From: a virus
Virus record (IMG/VR): IMGVR_UViG_3300027805_000014
Location: 1-60,199 of that record
DNA length: 60,199 bases
Reading direction: 5' to 3' (one strand)
The position numbers were made by a program, and so were the translations under genes. This document shows positions 40,230 through 48,720 of the stretch, piece by piece. Each line of letters begins with the position of its first letter. The stretch's first letter is position 1. The notes beneath the pieces are model-generated. The model saw only the letters and a program-made list of their open reading frames with translations, made no database searches and was not told where the DNA came from.

Positions 40230-41594
40230 TTAGAGCAGGTCATCAATAGATCTTGGCTTGGTTAATGCGGATAACGTAAAGGCTCCCGAACTTTGAATCG
40301 ACGACTTAGGTTTGAACTTTAGCGCAGGTTCGTCAAGATCAGAGATTCGTAGGCTAGTTTTATTCCATCGCATCAGCAGGTTTTTGCCAACTGCATCGCT
40401 GTTGCGTGACTTGACAAACTCAAAGCGATATTCTCCAGCTTCATCCATCGCCTCAGTCTTGACAAGAGCAACCATCAGATCAGACGTGTTGGTCTTCGAT
40501 GAACCGCCCTGAACGTCCCCTTGGTGCATCTGCCTACCTTCCTCGATTGCTGAGGTCGCGTGTTTACCAAGCTGGGAAGCTGAGATCATGATGCAGTCGT
40601 AGTCAAAGCCGATTGCACGGACTTCCTCAGAGACGTACTTGTCCTTCAGGAACATGTTGTCGCCAGCACCTCGCCGCACCGGCTCCATCAGGTCAAGGTA
40701 GTCTACGATGATCCAGTCTGGACGGAAGGCGTGACGGGCTTCAAGCTCTCTCAGGTAGGCAAGGATGTGGTTGGCGTTGGTGGTACCTTCGCGCATCCGC
40801 TTGATGAAGAAGCGGGCGCCAGTCTTCTCGTAAAACTTCTGAATCTCAGTAGCAACTACAGTCCGATTAGAGGGGATCATACCGCTTGCCATGCGTGCGA
40901 TCATCTGGTCAGTACGACGTGCAACCTTCTTGTCTCGCATCTCCAGTGAAATGTAGACGCCGTTGAGGCCTCGCGACATCAAATTGAGCCCAAGGTTGAG
41001 CATACCAACTGACTTACCGCCACCAGAAGGCGCTAGGAAGGTGATGAGCTCCTGGCGACCGATACCACCACCAATCATTTCATCTACGCTGTCCCATCCG
41101 GTAGGGATCAGCGCATCCTCGGTTTCATCTGCTTCAAGCCGGGCAATCGGGTTGTCAAAGTAGTCGATGCCAAGCTCAGTGATGATGTCTATCTCGGTGG
41201 CTTCCTTCAGCTTGGAAACCATCGTTCCAATGTCACCTTTTTCCAGGTAGCCGCCAGTTCCGATAGCCTTGGTGACCTCGTTGATGACTGCTCTGAAGCG
41301 ACAGAACTTGGCGATTTCCTTCAGCAGGTACTCGTTATCTCCGCGTTGCAGGAACACTTCTTGGCAGTCAAACTTGGTTGTGGCCTTTACAATTGGTAGC
41401 GCTGGAACGGCCCGGTGCTCCTGAAAATAGTCCTGCATGAACTTGATGACCTTTGCAGCTGTCGGGTCAAAATACTCAGGCTTGACAATTCCATTTAGGC
41501 GGGCAAAGAGCTCTGCGCTTGACAGCATCGAGTTGATGTAAAGACGCTGGGCGTCTTCATCCATCTGTGGTGGTCGATCTTGTTCTTTACTCAT
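40230..41594 (-). CDS. 41: Replicative DNA helicase, T4 gp41 / DnaB family (454 aa)
   Basis: RecA-type DnaB helicase core: PTGWDSVDEMIGGGIGRQEL, Walker A FLAPSGGGKSVG (about residue 187), YISLEMRD (Walker A-distal Glu), DWIIVDYLDLMEP (Walker B), and SASQLGK with a downstream Arg-rich region (motifs H3/H4). In T4, gp41 unwinds the fork 5' to 3' as a hexamer and forms the primosome with gp61. The primase gene precedes it with an ATGA overlap. No intein is present, although gp41 helicases are a known split-intein host in environmental phages. Confidence 0.92.
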   Translation of the reverse strand: MSKEQDRPPQMDEDAQRLYINSMLSSAELFARLNGIVKPEYFDPTAAKVIKFMQDYFQEHRAVPALPIVKATTKFDCQEVFLQRGDNEYLLKEIAKFCRFRAVINEVTKAIGTGGYLEKGDIGTMVSKLKEATEIDIITELGIDYFDNPIARLEADETEDALIPTGWDSVDEMIGGGIGRQELITFLAPSGGGKSVGMLNLGLNLMSRGLNGVYISLEMRDKKVARRTDQMIARMASGMIPSNRTVVATEIQKFYEKTGARFFIKRMREGTTNANHILAYLRELEARHAFRPDWIIVDYLDLMEPVRRGAGDNMFLKDKYVSEEVRAIGFDYDCIMISASQLGKHATSAIEEGRQMHQGDVQGGSSKTNTSDLMVALVKTEAMDEAGEYRFEFVKSRNSDAVGKNLLMRWNKTSLRISDLDEPALKFKPKSSIQSSGAFTLSALTKPRSIDDLL

Positions 41595-42607
41595 TTAGTT
41601 CCTCTCAGTTTGCCTATCATAACACCAAGAGACAGTTGGAGCTGGCTTTGCTGTGGATAGACTTCTTTGGTTGTTGCATTCTGCATCAGTGTGTAGATGG
41701 TGTAGGGAAGTCCAAACACCTGCACGCTTCTGTTGGCATCCTTTACTCGTTCATCAACGAAGCTGATTTCCCATCCATGCTCTAGGGCAGTTTTTCCAAA
41801 CACGCCGCCAGTCTTGTCGCGATCAATCACGAAGATTACACGCCTCCGGCATCTCTTTAGGATCTCAAGCTTTGCTGAGTTAAGACTCGCGCCAAGTGTG
41901 CACACCCCATCAAGCACCACTGCGTCAAACACGCCTTCTGTAACAAACAGCGGGGTGTCGCTCCACGTGAATATTTGGTCATACCCATATAGCACGGCGT
42001 CACGAGATACTGAAGAATTTAGGTATCGTGGTTTGATGCCGTCTTTGATGCTGCGCGCTTGCCAGTAGATTACCTTACCATCTCGGTAGAATGGGATAAC
42101 TGCCCTTCCCACGAAGCGCGGGTCAAGACTAAAGTGCACTTTCACCTTTAGCGGATCAATCTTTCTACTCTCTAGGTATTCAGCAATTGGAAGCTGCACA
42201 TCTATGTGGTGATCAACACCTATTGGAAATGACTGATTTGGAAGAGAAACTTCTGGAGTAAACAGCTTAACTTTCTTAAGCGCATCAAGAGTAACGTCTT
42301 CTTCTTCTTTCTTCACGTGACTGAATAGAGAAGATCTGATAACTGAAAGGTCCTCCTTGGTAATCCCAAAGGCTTCAAGGATTTGTCTGAAGTTCCTTGA
42401 TAAACGCCCCGTCCCTTCTTCGTAGCGGGCCTTCGCACCACAGTTCCAACAGCTGAAGCCTACGTTTTCACCGTCAAAACGGAAAGCGGCTCGAGGTGAA
42501 TGATCATGACACACCTCGCATCTTAGTTCATGAAATCCTCTTGGGTTAAGAGGACCAAGAACTAATTTTGACCTAATGACATCAGCTAAAGACGAATTGT
42601 GTATCAT
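41591..42607 (-). CDS. 61: DNA primase, T4 gp61-type (338 aa)
   Basis: An N-terminal zinc ribbon (CEVCHDH ... CWNCGAK, about residues 29-58) is followed by a TOPRIM catalytic domain: PLFVTEGVFDAVVL with the conserved Glu, and RVIFVIDRDKTGG with the DxD. It makes RNA primers on the lagging strand. It is co-translated with the gp41 helicase (4 nt overlap), which matches the gp61-gp41 partnership. The C-terminal 40 residues are less conserved in appearance. No clear promoter was identified in the 47 bp gap upstream. Confidence 0.88.
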   Translation of the reverse strand: MIHNSSLADVIRSKLVLGPLNPRGFHELRCEVCHDHSPRAAFRFDGENVGFSCWNCGAKARYEEGTGRLSRNFRQILEAFGITKEDLSVIRSSLFSHVKKEEEDVTLDALKKVKLFTPEVSLPNQSFPIGVDHHIDVQLPIAEYLESRKIDPLKVKVHFSLDPRFVGRAVIPFYRDGKVIYWQARSIKDGIKPRYLNSSVSRDAVLYGYDQIFTWSDTPLFVTEGVFDAVVLDGVCTLGASLNSAKLEILKRCRRRVIFVIDRDKTGGVFGKTALEHGWEISFVDERVKDANRSVQVFGLPYTIYTLMQNATTKEVYPQQSQLQLSLGVMIGKLRGTK

Positions 42608-42654
42608 CTTTATATTGTATCAAACTGGGGCATTAAGAAATATCAAAGCAAAGA

Positions 42655-43290
42655 TTAGCGCTTTTGCTTGACCATTGTAAGCTTTCTTTCAGCGCCAATC
42701 GCATAGTGGAAGGTGCTATTATCAACCTCTTGCACACCACCTGGCCCTCTATTGTACGCGTTCATAAGAGCTCTACCAGAGAAACCATATTCCTGTTGCA
42801 GCAGCTTTAGGTACCTTGTTCCAACTTCAAGGTTAAAACGATCATTGAGAATTAAGTTTGCCTTAATCTCATCATCTGTGCGAGTATGAAACCCGTAGAC
42901 AGTGAATAGAAAAGGCCAGCGCTGAAGCACATCCTTAGCAGCCGCAAGCTTGATCTGCATTGGGCCAAAATACGCCTCTGGCCCAGGATTTGCCACTCTG
43001 TAGCTTTTTAGCCCGCCTGCGTGCGTTTCTTGAAGCAGCACCGCTTGAACAACTTCAGGATTTTTGAATCCATTTGCCTTGGCAACCTCGTAGGCCATAT
43101 TAAGAAGCTTATGCTGCTTTTCAGAAAGATTAGATGGAAGAAGCTGAACAGCTTGCCCGCCAATGACTTTCTGTGGCTTTTCTCCAATTACCGCAGTCGC
43201 GATTGGTTGAGGAATTCGCTGCATCGTGATAAACACGAGAGCCAAAACAGAAAGGACAACTAAGATAAGAAATGCAAAAACTGATCTCAT
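42655..43290 (-). CDS. Membrane-anchored lytic transglycosylase (211 aa)
   Basis: An N-terminal hydrophobic segment (residues about 4-23: VFAFLILVVLSVLALVFITM) is followed by an SLT-type domain: VLLQETHAG with the likely catalytic Glu, YFGPMQIKLAAAKDVL, NLEVGTRYLKLL and MNAYNRGPGGV. It cleaves the glycan strands of peptidoglycan. The AAGGA ribosome site is 5 nt before the ATG. Its position among replication genes and the uncleaved-looking anchor suggest a periplasmic enzyme of the infected cell. It could instead be a virion enzyme; the sequence does not decide. Confidence 0.8.
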   Translation of the reverse strand: MRSVFAFLILVVLSVLALVFITMQRIPQPIATAVIGEKPQKVIGGQAVQLLPSNLSEKQHKLLNMAYEVAKANGFKNPEVVQAVLLQETHAGGLKSYRVANPGPEAYFGPMQIKLAAAKDVLQRWPFLFTVYGFHTRTDDEIKANLILNDRFNLEVGTRYLKLLQQEYGFSGRALMNAYNRGPGGVQEVDNSTFHYAIGAERKLTMVKQKR

Positions 43291-43458
43291 TTTGTATCCT
43301 TACTAGGAGATACGTACATTATTAGACAATAGTTAGAATATTTTAACTTGTTTGCGCGTAAATGAAACCGCCAAAAAATGATTCAGCATTTTCAGTGGTT
43401 CACTCACAAATCCCGTAGGATCTATATTTAACAGTATGCTTTAGAAATGCTAAACAGA

Positions 43459-44289
43459 TTAGCTGTCTGCTGTTTGCATTTTGCCTATAGAATGAAGCAA
43501 CCAGCCTGCACCAGCGCCGTGTTTAAACCTGTGCGGTACTTTCCTGCATGACTGCAAAGTTGTCCACGGAATGCCTGTTGCTTCCTGCGCAGCTAACATA
43601 CTGTCAAATTTGTAAACTTGCCCGTTTGAATCTTTTAAAACAACACTTCTTTTTCTGGCAGACCGTTTAGCCTTAACTGACCATTGGCGCTCAACAGCAC
43701 TGGCCCGCAGAGCTTTAGTTGCTGTTAGCTGTTTTTTAATTTCTTCTTGCATTCTAAAACTGCCAACATCAGTGAATGAGAATGCTCGGCCTTTATGTTT
43801 TCCGCATGTAATTACGACTACCTCAGATGTTGACAGTCGTTTTTGCAAATTGCTTCTGCCTATTTTTTCACTAGAGCAAAAACGATAAAAGTCAGGATGG
43901 CAGTAGTATTTCCCATCAGTCATTTCAAAAATCGGTATAGCAAGTCTAATGGCTTTTCTTGCTGCCTCGTATTGCTTAGAGGTTAATGTCCGCTGGTGAT
44001 TGCGGCAAGATGTCATGAAGAAAGATAAAGCTAAGTTCATCGATCTCTTTGCTTTACCTTCAGTGCATCTTGCGAGCAGACGATGAGCTATGAAATGCTC
44101 ACGGGGTGTTAGCGCAACCAAGTTACGACTTGAATTACTTCCACCTAGAGATCTTGGAAGTATGTGGTGTTTTTCTATATGACCCTCAGGAGCATTATGC
44201 ATTCGATGAGTCATAAGAAGAACATACCAGCGAAGAAACTTATTTCGTTTGAGGCCCGGCGTTTTAAGCAGTCGGGCCTCAAGATGCAT
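43459..44289 (-). CDS. HNH homing endonuclease with NUMOD-type C-terminus (276 aa)
   Basis: I use the ATG at 44289; a TTG at 44301 is also in frame. HIEKHHILPRSLGGSNSSRN then LVALTPREHFIAHRLLARC is the HNH active site (about residues 38-75), as in free-standing homing endonucleases of T4-like phages. The C-terminal YKFDSMLAAQEATGIPWTTL plus a following SCRK resembles the NUMOD1/IENR DNA-binding motif. It stands alone between a 140 aa gene and the transglycosylase, with 168 bp of apparently non-coding sequence after it (43291-43458), where I see no other feature. Likely a mobile intruder. Confidence 0.85.
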   Translation of the reverse strand: MHLEARLLKTPGLKRNKFLRWYVLLMTHRMHNAPEGHIEKHHILPRSLGGSNSSRNLVALTPREHFIAHRLLARCTEGKAKRSMNLALSFFMTSCRNHQRTLTSKQYEAARKAIRLAIPIFEMTDGKYYCHPDFYRFCSSEKIGRSNLQKRLSTSEVVVITCGKHKGRAFSFTDVGSFRMQEEIKKQLTATKALRASAVERQWSVKAKRSARKRSVVLKDSNGQVYKFDSMLAAQEATGIPWTTLQSCRKVPHRFKHGAGAGWLLHSIGKMQTADS

Positions 44290-44307
44290 TACTGCATCCA
44301 AAATATG

Positions 44308-44730
44308 TTAAATGCCAGGAATCTGACCTGCTACAGTTCCTTGATCACCCTTGGTGAACTCTGAACCAATCTGCATGTCAGATCCATAAACTTCAACAGT
44401 CGCTAATCCTCCGCCGAGGACTGCACCTCGAGGGCGCTTGACTTTGACGTAATTCATATGAAAGAAATCTAGAGCGTTAGTTCCATTGTTCAGCTTTCCT
44501 TGAGACAGCAGTTCCCACAGGGGATACTTGTCAGCATGAACGCTTACCAGGAACCTCTTCAGCCGTGCTTTGTCTATGGGGTGAAGCTTATCTACTTCAA
44601 TACCATAGATTGTGCCATCGGGTGTTTCAGAAACAACAGCAATTTCCTTTAGGATACCGTCATCATTCCAATCAATGAGGAAAACGTGCTGTAGGTCGGT
44701 TGGACGCTTTTCAATCTTTGTAGTAGCCAT
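44308..44730 (-). CDS. Unknown protein (140 aa), strongly translated
   Basis: I do not recognise this gene. A strong AAGGAG ribosome site lies 8 nt before the ATG. The protein begins MATTKIEKRPTDLQHVFLID, continues WNDDGILKEIAVVSETPDGT and ends in a Gly-rich tail (GSEFTKGDQGTVAGQIPGI). Codons are more C/G-ending than in most neighbours, suggesting high expression. The 177 bp upstream hold a perfect inverted repeat (44799-44819) and a weak late-like box. The HNH gene lies directly downstream. Confidence 0.7.
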   Translation of the reverse strand: MATTKIEKRPTDLQHVFLIDWNDDGILKEIAVVSETPDGTIYGIEVDKLHPIDKARLKRFLVSVHADKYPLWELLSQGKLNNGTNALDFFHMNYVKVKRPRGAVLGGGLATVEVYGSDMQIGSEFTKGDQGTVAGQIPGI

Positions 44731-44798
44731 TGCATATCTCCTTGCTTGGTTATGGGAAACACGTTAGACGTTTTATCCCTCACGGGAACCCTTTAAAA

Positions 44799-44819
44799 TG
44801 TCTAGAGTGTTTCTAGACA
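44799..44819. promoter_or_regulatory. Perfect inverted repeat TGTCTAGA-N5-TCTAGACA
   Basis: Two 8 bp arms with a 5 nt spacer, in the non-coding gap between the divergent genes at 44730 (minus) and 44908 (plus). It could be an operator for a dimeric protein or a hairpin in the 5' leader of the 140 aa gene. Confidence 0.45.
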
Positions 44820-44824
44820 CAACC

Positions 44825-44832
44825 TATTTATT
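44825..44832 (-). promoter_or_regulatory. Weak late-like box AATAAATA
   Basis: AATAAATA reading leftward, about 95 nt before the ATG at 44730. The distance is longer than for the other boxes, so the call is weak. If real, the inverted repeat at 44799 would lie in the transcript leader. Confidence 0.25.
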
Positions 44833-44873
44833 GTGGAGAAGAGAGGTTACTGCAGGAAGATGTTGCCGACTAC

Positions 44874-44881
44874 TATAAATA
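44874..44881 (+). promoter_or_regulatory. T4-type late promoter, perfect TATAAATA
   Basis: Exact TATAAATA, 26 nt before the ATG at 44908 of a lone plus-strand endonuclease gene inside the minus-strand replication block. Confidence 0.6.
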
Positions 44882-44907
44882 GCACAAAATATCTGGAAGT
44901 GTCTCCT

Positions 44908-45639
44908 ATGAAACTACGAAACACTCTTCTATCTTTGAATGTGTTTGATCATAACCGCATCAACGTGAACTCGCAACGCATAGTCAAGCGAAATCCAGAA
45001 GTGTTTCGCGCCCTGGAAGCAGAAACAGCATTCCTCGGTGACGCCTCTCTCAAAGAGAGGATATTTGCTGTATTTGCTGGAATAACGTCACGACCCATTT
45101 GCTCCTGTGGAAATAGGGTGTTGTTTGAAGAACGAGGAAAGCCGCGATACAGAAGCGCGTGCTCTGGAAAATGTGCCGCTCAAGTTAGATTGAAAACCCT
45201 TGGGCCCGAAGGTGTAGCAGAAGTTTCCGCTAAACGAAAATCTTCGATGCTGAAGATAGGTGCTGATGGCAAGACCACTTTCCAACGCATGTATGACAAA
45301 CAACACGAAACCAAGGTGAAGAAGGGGATTTTCGTTCCCAGGGACAAAATGACAGCAAAACAGAGGTATCATTCTGAATGCTGGCGCATCACTAGATCCA
45401 ATGATCTGTCAAAGTTACCTAACTTTCACCTGCGTGGAAAGAACGGCAACCCCGGTGCGTTTCAAATAGACCACAAGATCTCTATCAGTTATGGATTTCT
45501 ACACGGCATATCACCTAGCGTGATAGGGCATTTCTGCAACCTTGAAATGATACCGTGGGAAAGCAACGTCAAGAAGAACTATCGGTGCAGTATTTCACTC
45601 GAAGAACTTTCTGACAGAATATCAAAACGCCAAAGTTGA
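44908..45639 (+). CDS. Free-standing HNH homing endonuclease with zinc finger (243 aa)
   Basis: I start at the ATG at 44908 (MKLRNTLLSLNVFDHNRINV) because the late box at 44874 lies inside the longer open frame that begins at 44833. Residues about 65-100 hold a zinc-finger-like RPICSCGN ... SACSGKC. The C-terminal IDHKISISYGFLHGIS then VIGHFCNLEMIPWESNVKKN is an HNH-type core (D-H ... N ... N-x-x-K). The N-terminal part and zinc finger resemble those of the endonuclease at 49677. It runs against its neighbours and its 3' end overlaps the RNase H gene by 18 nt, typical of an inserted homing gene. Confidence 0.75.
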   Translation: MKLRNTLLSLNVFDHNRINVNSQRIVKRNPEVFRALEAETAFLGDASLKERIFAVFAGITSRPICSCGNRVLFEERGKPRYRSACSGKCAAQVRLKTLGPEGVAEVSAKRKSSMLKIGADGKTTFQRMYDKQHETKVKKGIFVPRDKMTAKQRYHSECWRITRSNDLSKLPNFHLRGKNGNPGAFQIDHKISISYGFLHGISPSVIGHFCNLEMIPWESNVKKNYRCSISLEELSDRISKRQS

Positions 45640-46629
45640 TTTCTTCTTTGCCGCACGATACTCTGCGGCTGCTTCCTTCATTGGTGAATGTATCCCTGTG
45701 GCACTCAACATTTCCACGAAGTACTGCGCCTCTTCTGCGATTTTCTTCAGTCCGTACTTTGAACAGAACTTGACAAAATGGAAGTAACTAAACTGCCCAT
45801 GGTGAACAACCTCGCGTTCAATGGTTTCAGTTATAAGCTGACGAATGTCTTCAGGCTGCTTTGAAAGGTCCATCAGCAGCTCATTCTCAGCGAAGAGGTC
45901 ACCAACTTGGAAGGTCCGCTTCTCGCCAGTGGATGGATCGCTGAACTCCCAGGTCTCATTGAACAGGTTGGTCCGAGCGTACTCGTCCTTGAAGGCAGCC
46001 TCGATCTTTGTCGAGCGGACGCGCGGATAAGCTGACATCACGTTGTCGCCGGCATCACCACGAATGCACTTCTCAAACATGAAGTACTTTGGATCGATGC
46101 GCTCCCCAGTTTTCTTGTCATTTCCTCGTAGCTTACCGTCATCTGGGTTCATCAGTGAAACACCTGGAAGGTCAAGCAGCTGCATGAAGTCCTTGTCGCC
46201 CGACAGAATGATGACCTCATCACCCTTTGCTGAGAAGTGCTGGGCGTAGCCAGCGATGACGTCATCACCTTCAAGCCGAGGATGCGACAGGCAGACCAGC
46301 GAGGTGTGCTGGCGGGCGAGCTGTTCAAAGGACTTGATGAGCTCGAAGAACGGGATCATGCTGTCGTCCTTCACCCGGTTTGCCTTATAAATGCGCTTTG
46401 ACACGCAAGCATCTGACTTGGTGTAGGTCTTTCGCCAGTTGTCAGCCCCTTCGAAAGCCATTGCGACCTGGTCAGGTTGGACCTTTCGGTAGAATGACTT
46501 AAGGGTATTGAGGCTCATGTGCATCGCAAGACCTGCTTGGTCCTCAGCTGAGCCAGTGGCATGATATTTCCCGTGAGCAGAAGAAACTCGAAACAAAAGG
46601 TTGGAGGTGTCAACAATAAGGCGCTTCAT
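45622..46629 (-). CDS. rnh: RNase H / FEN-type 5' nuclease (335 aa)
   Basis: T4 RNase H-like 5'-3' nuclease. The motifs are MKRLIVDTSNLLFR (N-terminal Asp), LEGDDVIAGYA, VIILSGDKDFMQLL and RGDAGDNVMSAYPRVR, which place the acidic metal ligands of the FEN/PIN superfamily. In T4 (305 aa) the enzyme removes RNA primers from Okazaki fragments and works with gp32 and gp45. It is the last gene of the clamp-containing operon. No ribosome site is visible; a TATAAT sits 7 nt upstream of the ATG, probably by chance. Confidence 0.88.
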   Translation of the reverse strand: MKRLIVDTSNLLFRVSSAHGKYHATGSAEDQAGLAMHMSLNTLKSFYRKVQPDQVAMAFEGADNWRKTYTKSDACVSKRIYKANRVKDDSMIPFFELIKSFEQLARQHTSLVCLSHPRLEGDDVIAGYAQHFSAKGDEVIILSGDKDFMQLLDLPGVSLMNPDDGKLRGNDKKTGERIDPKYFMFEKCIRGDAGDNVMSAYPRVRSTKIEAAFKDEYARTNLFNETWEFSDPSTGEKRTFQVGDLFAENELLMDLSKQPEDIRQLITETIEREVVHHGQFSYFHFVKFCSKYGLKKIAEEAQYFVEMLSATGIHSPMKEAAAEYRAAKKKSTLAF

Positions 46630-46655
46630 AGGTTGATTATATCACAAGTTGGTGA

Positions 46656-47024
46656 TTAGCGACGCTGCATCTGCGGATGTTTGTTACCAGACATTCCGTC
46701 GGTGTTTCTAGTTACAGTTTCACCTCGTGGAACCAAGCCGTACAGCATGTCAAGGTCTTCACCGCGCCCACGGATAAGCTCGACCGTTACGTTGAGCAGT
46801 GGTTGCCAGGTTGGTAGGAAATCTCGGCGAGAGAACGTGGTGCGCAGGTACATGGCGAGCTCCATGCACTCAAGTGACTGGCGACCCATCATGATTTCCT
46901 GCAGACGCCTTTCAAGCGCTTGGTCAATGTCTTCATCTAGAAATCCAAAGGTGCCGGGAGCTGCTGTCAGATCAAAGATCTCATCAGCAATCTGAGTTAG
47001 ACGCTCGGTAGAAACTTCTCTCAT
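46656..47024 (-). CDS. Unknown protein (122 aa)
   Basis: I do not recognise this gene. Mostly helical (ERLTQIADEIFDLTA, DIDQALERRLQEIMMGRQSL) with a polar, basic C-terminus (SGNKHPQMQRR). The ATG overlaps the stop of the preceding gene (ATGA) and the RNase H gene follows 26 nt later. Its position among replication genes suggests an accessory role; nothing more can be said. Confidence 0.65.
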   Translation of the reverse strand: MREVSTERLTQIADEIFDLTAAPGTFGFLDEDIDQALERRLQEIMMGRQSLECMELAMYLRTTFSRRDFLPTWQPLLNVTVELIRGRGEDLDMLYGLVPRGETVTRNTDGMSGNKHPQMQRR

Positions 47025-47326
47025 TGCATCAGCACATTCTGGTTGCTGGACAACTGAGGATGAGCCTCAGACTGCACAGCCTCATCACCTGCCATTAGCG
47101 ACATTGGTCTAAGGGCTGAAGCTAGAAAGAAAAGCTGAACTGTGTCTTCATCTGTTTCTGCCTGAAATCCAAGAGACTTGACTTTCTCAACGAATGCATC
47201 GTTGTAGTCAAAGCCCATCTTTACGCGACCATCTGCTTCAAATTCCTGGATTTCCAGCATAGCCCATGGCTTTTCTTCCTTTCGCATTGACCTGCTGAAT
47301 AGCCTACGGATCCACTCCTTTACCAT
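47021..47326 (-). CDS. Unknown protein (101 aa)
   Basis: A basic N-terminus (MVKEWIRRLFSRSMRKEEKP) is followed by a small beta region (AMLEIQEFEADGRVKMGFDY) and a hydrophobic helix. The AGGA ribosome site precedes the ATG. It overlaps the previous gene by 7 nt and the next by 4 nt, so it is part of the coupled clamp operon. No family recognised. Confidence 0.65.
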   Translation of the reverse strand: MVKEWIRRLFSRSMRKEEKPWAMLEIQEFEADGRVKMGFDYNDAFVEKVKSLGFQAETDEDTVQLFFLASALRPMSLMAGDEAVQSEAHPQLSSNQNVLMQ

Positions 47327-47679
47327 TTTCCTGCCCCTTGAACTGCCTTGGCACCTTGAAGGAGTCGCTCAACTTCAGGACGCAGGACCTCAGCAATCTT
47401 TTCAACCAGCATACTTTCAGCCAAGGTGTTGGCGATGCTGTGTGTCAGGTCCTGCACCGTATTGTTGGCAAAGGTGCTGATGCCAATAGTTGCTGTAGTT
47501 CGCTTACCACCAAAGCCCAATGTTACCCTGACCGTACCATCCTGCGCAACTTCACCTGCGACAATTGGTGTCCACTTTTCAGCAAGCGGTTGGACTTCCA
47601 TCAGTTGACGGTGAAGTTCAGCTACCTGTTGCTCAAGACGAGCAACGTACTCAATTCGGCTCTTTTCAATGTCGTCCAT
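47320..47679 (-). CDS. Unknown coiled-coil protein downstream of the clamp (119 aa)
   Basis: I start at the ATG at 47679 (MDDIEKSRIEYVARLEQQVA), 6 nt after a GGAG ribosome site that lies in the last codons of the clamp gene. An open extension up to 47754 has no such site. Residues 5-35 look like a coiled coil. The rest (VTLGFGGKRTTATIGISTF, then a helical C-terminus) is unassigned. Coupled to the clamp gene. Confidence 0.65.
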   Translation of the reverse strand: MDDIEKSRIEYVARLEQQVAELHRQLMEVQPLAEKWTPIVAGEVAQDGTVRVTLGFGGKRTTATIGISTFANNTVQDLTHSIANTLAESMLVEKIAEVLRPEVERLLQGAKAVQGAGKW

Positions 47680-47680
47680 G

Positions 47681-48400
47681 TTATTCTCCAGTTGCCTGTG
47701 GCATAATGATGAGTGAATGTCCTTTGAGAAGGCAAGTAAGAGAACCACCTTCACCGATGACTACCGAGACTTCATCTTGGTCCTTCGCTGCATTTGACAG
47801 AAGATTCGCAAGAAGGTCAGCACGGTATACAAACACGATACTCTCTGGCTCAACAACAAACTCAGCTTGCTTCTCAAGAACAAGAGCAAAACGGTCATTA
47901 TTGCTATCAGCACACTCAGCGTGAACTGTGCCAGCCCTATCAACCTTGACTACAATGTTCTCCGCACCGAGAGTACGGGCACCTTGCGCCAGCTGGGTGA
48001 TTTCACCTCGAGTGAAAGTGACAACAACTGCCTCAGTGTCAGCGTTCTCCTGTGGGTACTTCCTGTCCAGAAGAGACATTGAGGTGCAGCGAAACTGCAG
48101 CTTTGTCCGACCCGCCGAGAGAGTAATTTGGCTGACCTCGCTCTTGTCATTGACCTTGAGCTCGGCTTCAACGCCATCTCCAAAGAGAGATACTCGCTTC
48201 GTGAGCTCGTCAACTCGGCCAATACCAACCTTTATTTCGGCAGAACAGCTTAGCTCCAGCCTGCTGATGATTGCAGCATCGCGCTTATCATTGACACCAA
48301 GGATCTTTCCATCTCGAAGAACTGCAAGCTCAATGCCAACAATTCGGCTTACGGTGAGAGCTGTCTTCAGCTTCTCGATATCAGTAGTGTTAAGCTTCAT
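47681..48400 (-). CDS. 45: Sliding clamp, T4 gp45-like (239 aa)
   Basis: I start at the ATG at 48400 (MKLNTTDIEKLKTALTVSRI); a GTG at 48436 is in frame. The size and overall pattern match T4 gp45 (228 aa). The N-terminal helix-strand resembles its counterpart, and VVVTFTRGEITQLAQGARTL with ENIVVKVDRAGTVHAECADS parallels the second gp45 domain (T-E-I-K-x-x-D-L-Q-Q-L-L-x-x-x-R-x-L). The trimeric clamp tethers gp43 to DNA and in T4 also activates late transcription. It sits two genes after the polymerase C-half. Clamp-loader genes 44 and 62, next to 45 in T4, are not found here. Confidence 0.65.
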   Translation of the reverse strand: MKLNTTDIEKLKTALTVSRIVGIELAVLRDGKILGVNDKRDAAIISRLELSCSAEIKVGIGRVDELTKRVSLFGDGVEAELKVNDKSEVSQITLSAGRTKLQFRCTSMSLLDRKYPQENADTEAVVVTFTRGEITQLAQGARTLGAENIVVKVDRAGTVHAECADSNNDRFALVLEKQAEFVVEPESIVFVYRADLLANLLSNAAKDQDEVSVVIGEGGSLTCLLKGHSLIIMPQATGE

Positions 48401-48719
48401 AGATGTTTCTACGATTGATTTGATCAATTGTATCACTGATTGAGTTCAAAATGCAGTGAGCGTCTGATTGAAGATCCTCATCCTTGAGCTCCATCAGCTT
48501 TTCTTGCCTGTAGAAGAAGGTGGTAACTAACCGCTGGTGGTCGAACTCAACCGAGCAGCCAAGTTTGACGGCGCCCTGAATGATCCAGTTTTCACGGTAA
48601 AACTCAAACTGTTCGTGGATTTCTTCCTCTTCAACAGGAATAATGTTGTCATCCACCTCATTTAGCTCTAGCTCAATCTCAACCTCTTGTTCTTTCTTCT
48701 TTCTGCTGGTAATCTTCAT
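48390..48719 (-). CDS. Unknown acidic protein between polymerase and clamp (109 aa)
   Basis: MKITSRKKKEQEVEIELELN is followed by an acidic stretch (VEEEEIHEQFEF) and a compact C-terminal half (GAVKLGCSVEFDHQRLVTTF). It begins 1 nt after the polymerase C-half and overlaps the clamp start by 11 nt. It occupies the place where T4 has regA and the clamp-loader genes, but it does not resemble them. No function assigned. Confidence 0.65.
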   Translation of the reverse strand: MKITSRKKKEQEVEIELELNEVDDNIIPVEEEEIHEQFEFYRENWIIQGAVKLGCSVEFDHQRLVTTFFYRQEKLMELKDEDLQSDAHCILNSISDTIDQINRRNIYEA

Positions 48720-48720
48720 T

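Noticed and set aside
40230-41594. Split intein in the gp41 helicase
   Set aside because: The helicase frame is continuous with all motifs in order and no intein block A or HN|S/C junction.
43291-43458. RNA gene in the 168 bp gap after the HNH gene
   Set aside because: No tRNA-like cloverleaf or strong hairpin with a T tract could be seen by eye; left as non-coding.
44833-44907. 25-residue N-terminal extension of the plus-strand HNH endonuclease
   Set aside because: The perfect TATAAATA at 44874 lies inside it, so the transcript would start after the extension; the ATG at 44908 is at the normal distance.
46636-46641. TATAAT as promoter of the RNase H gene
   Set aside because: Only 7 nt from the ATG and without a -35; the gene is tightly linked to its upstream operon.
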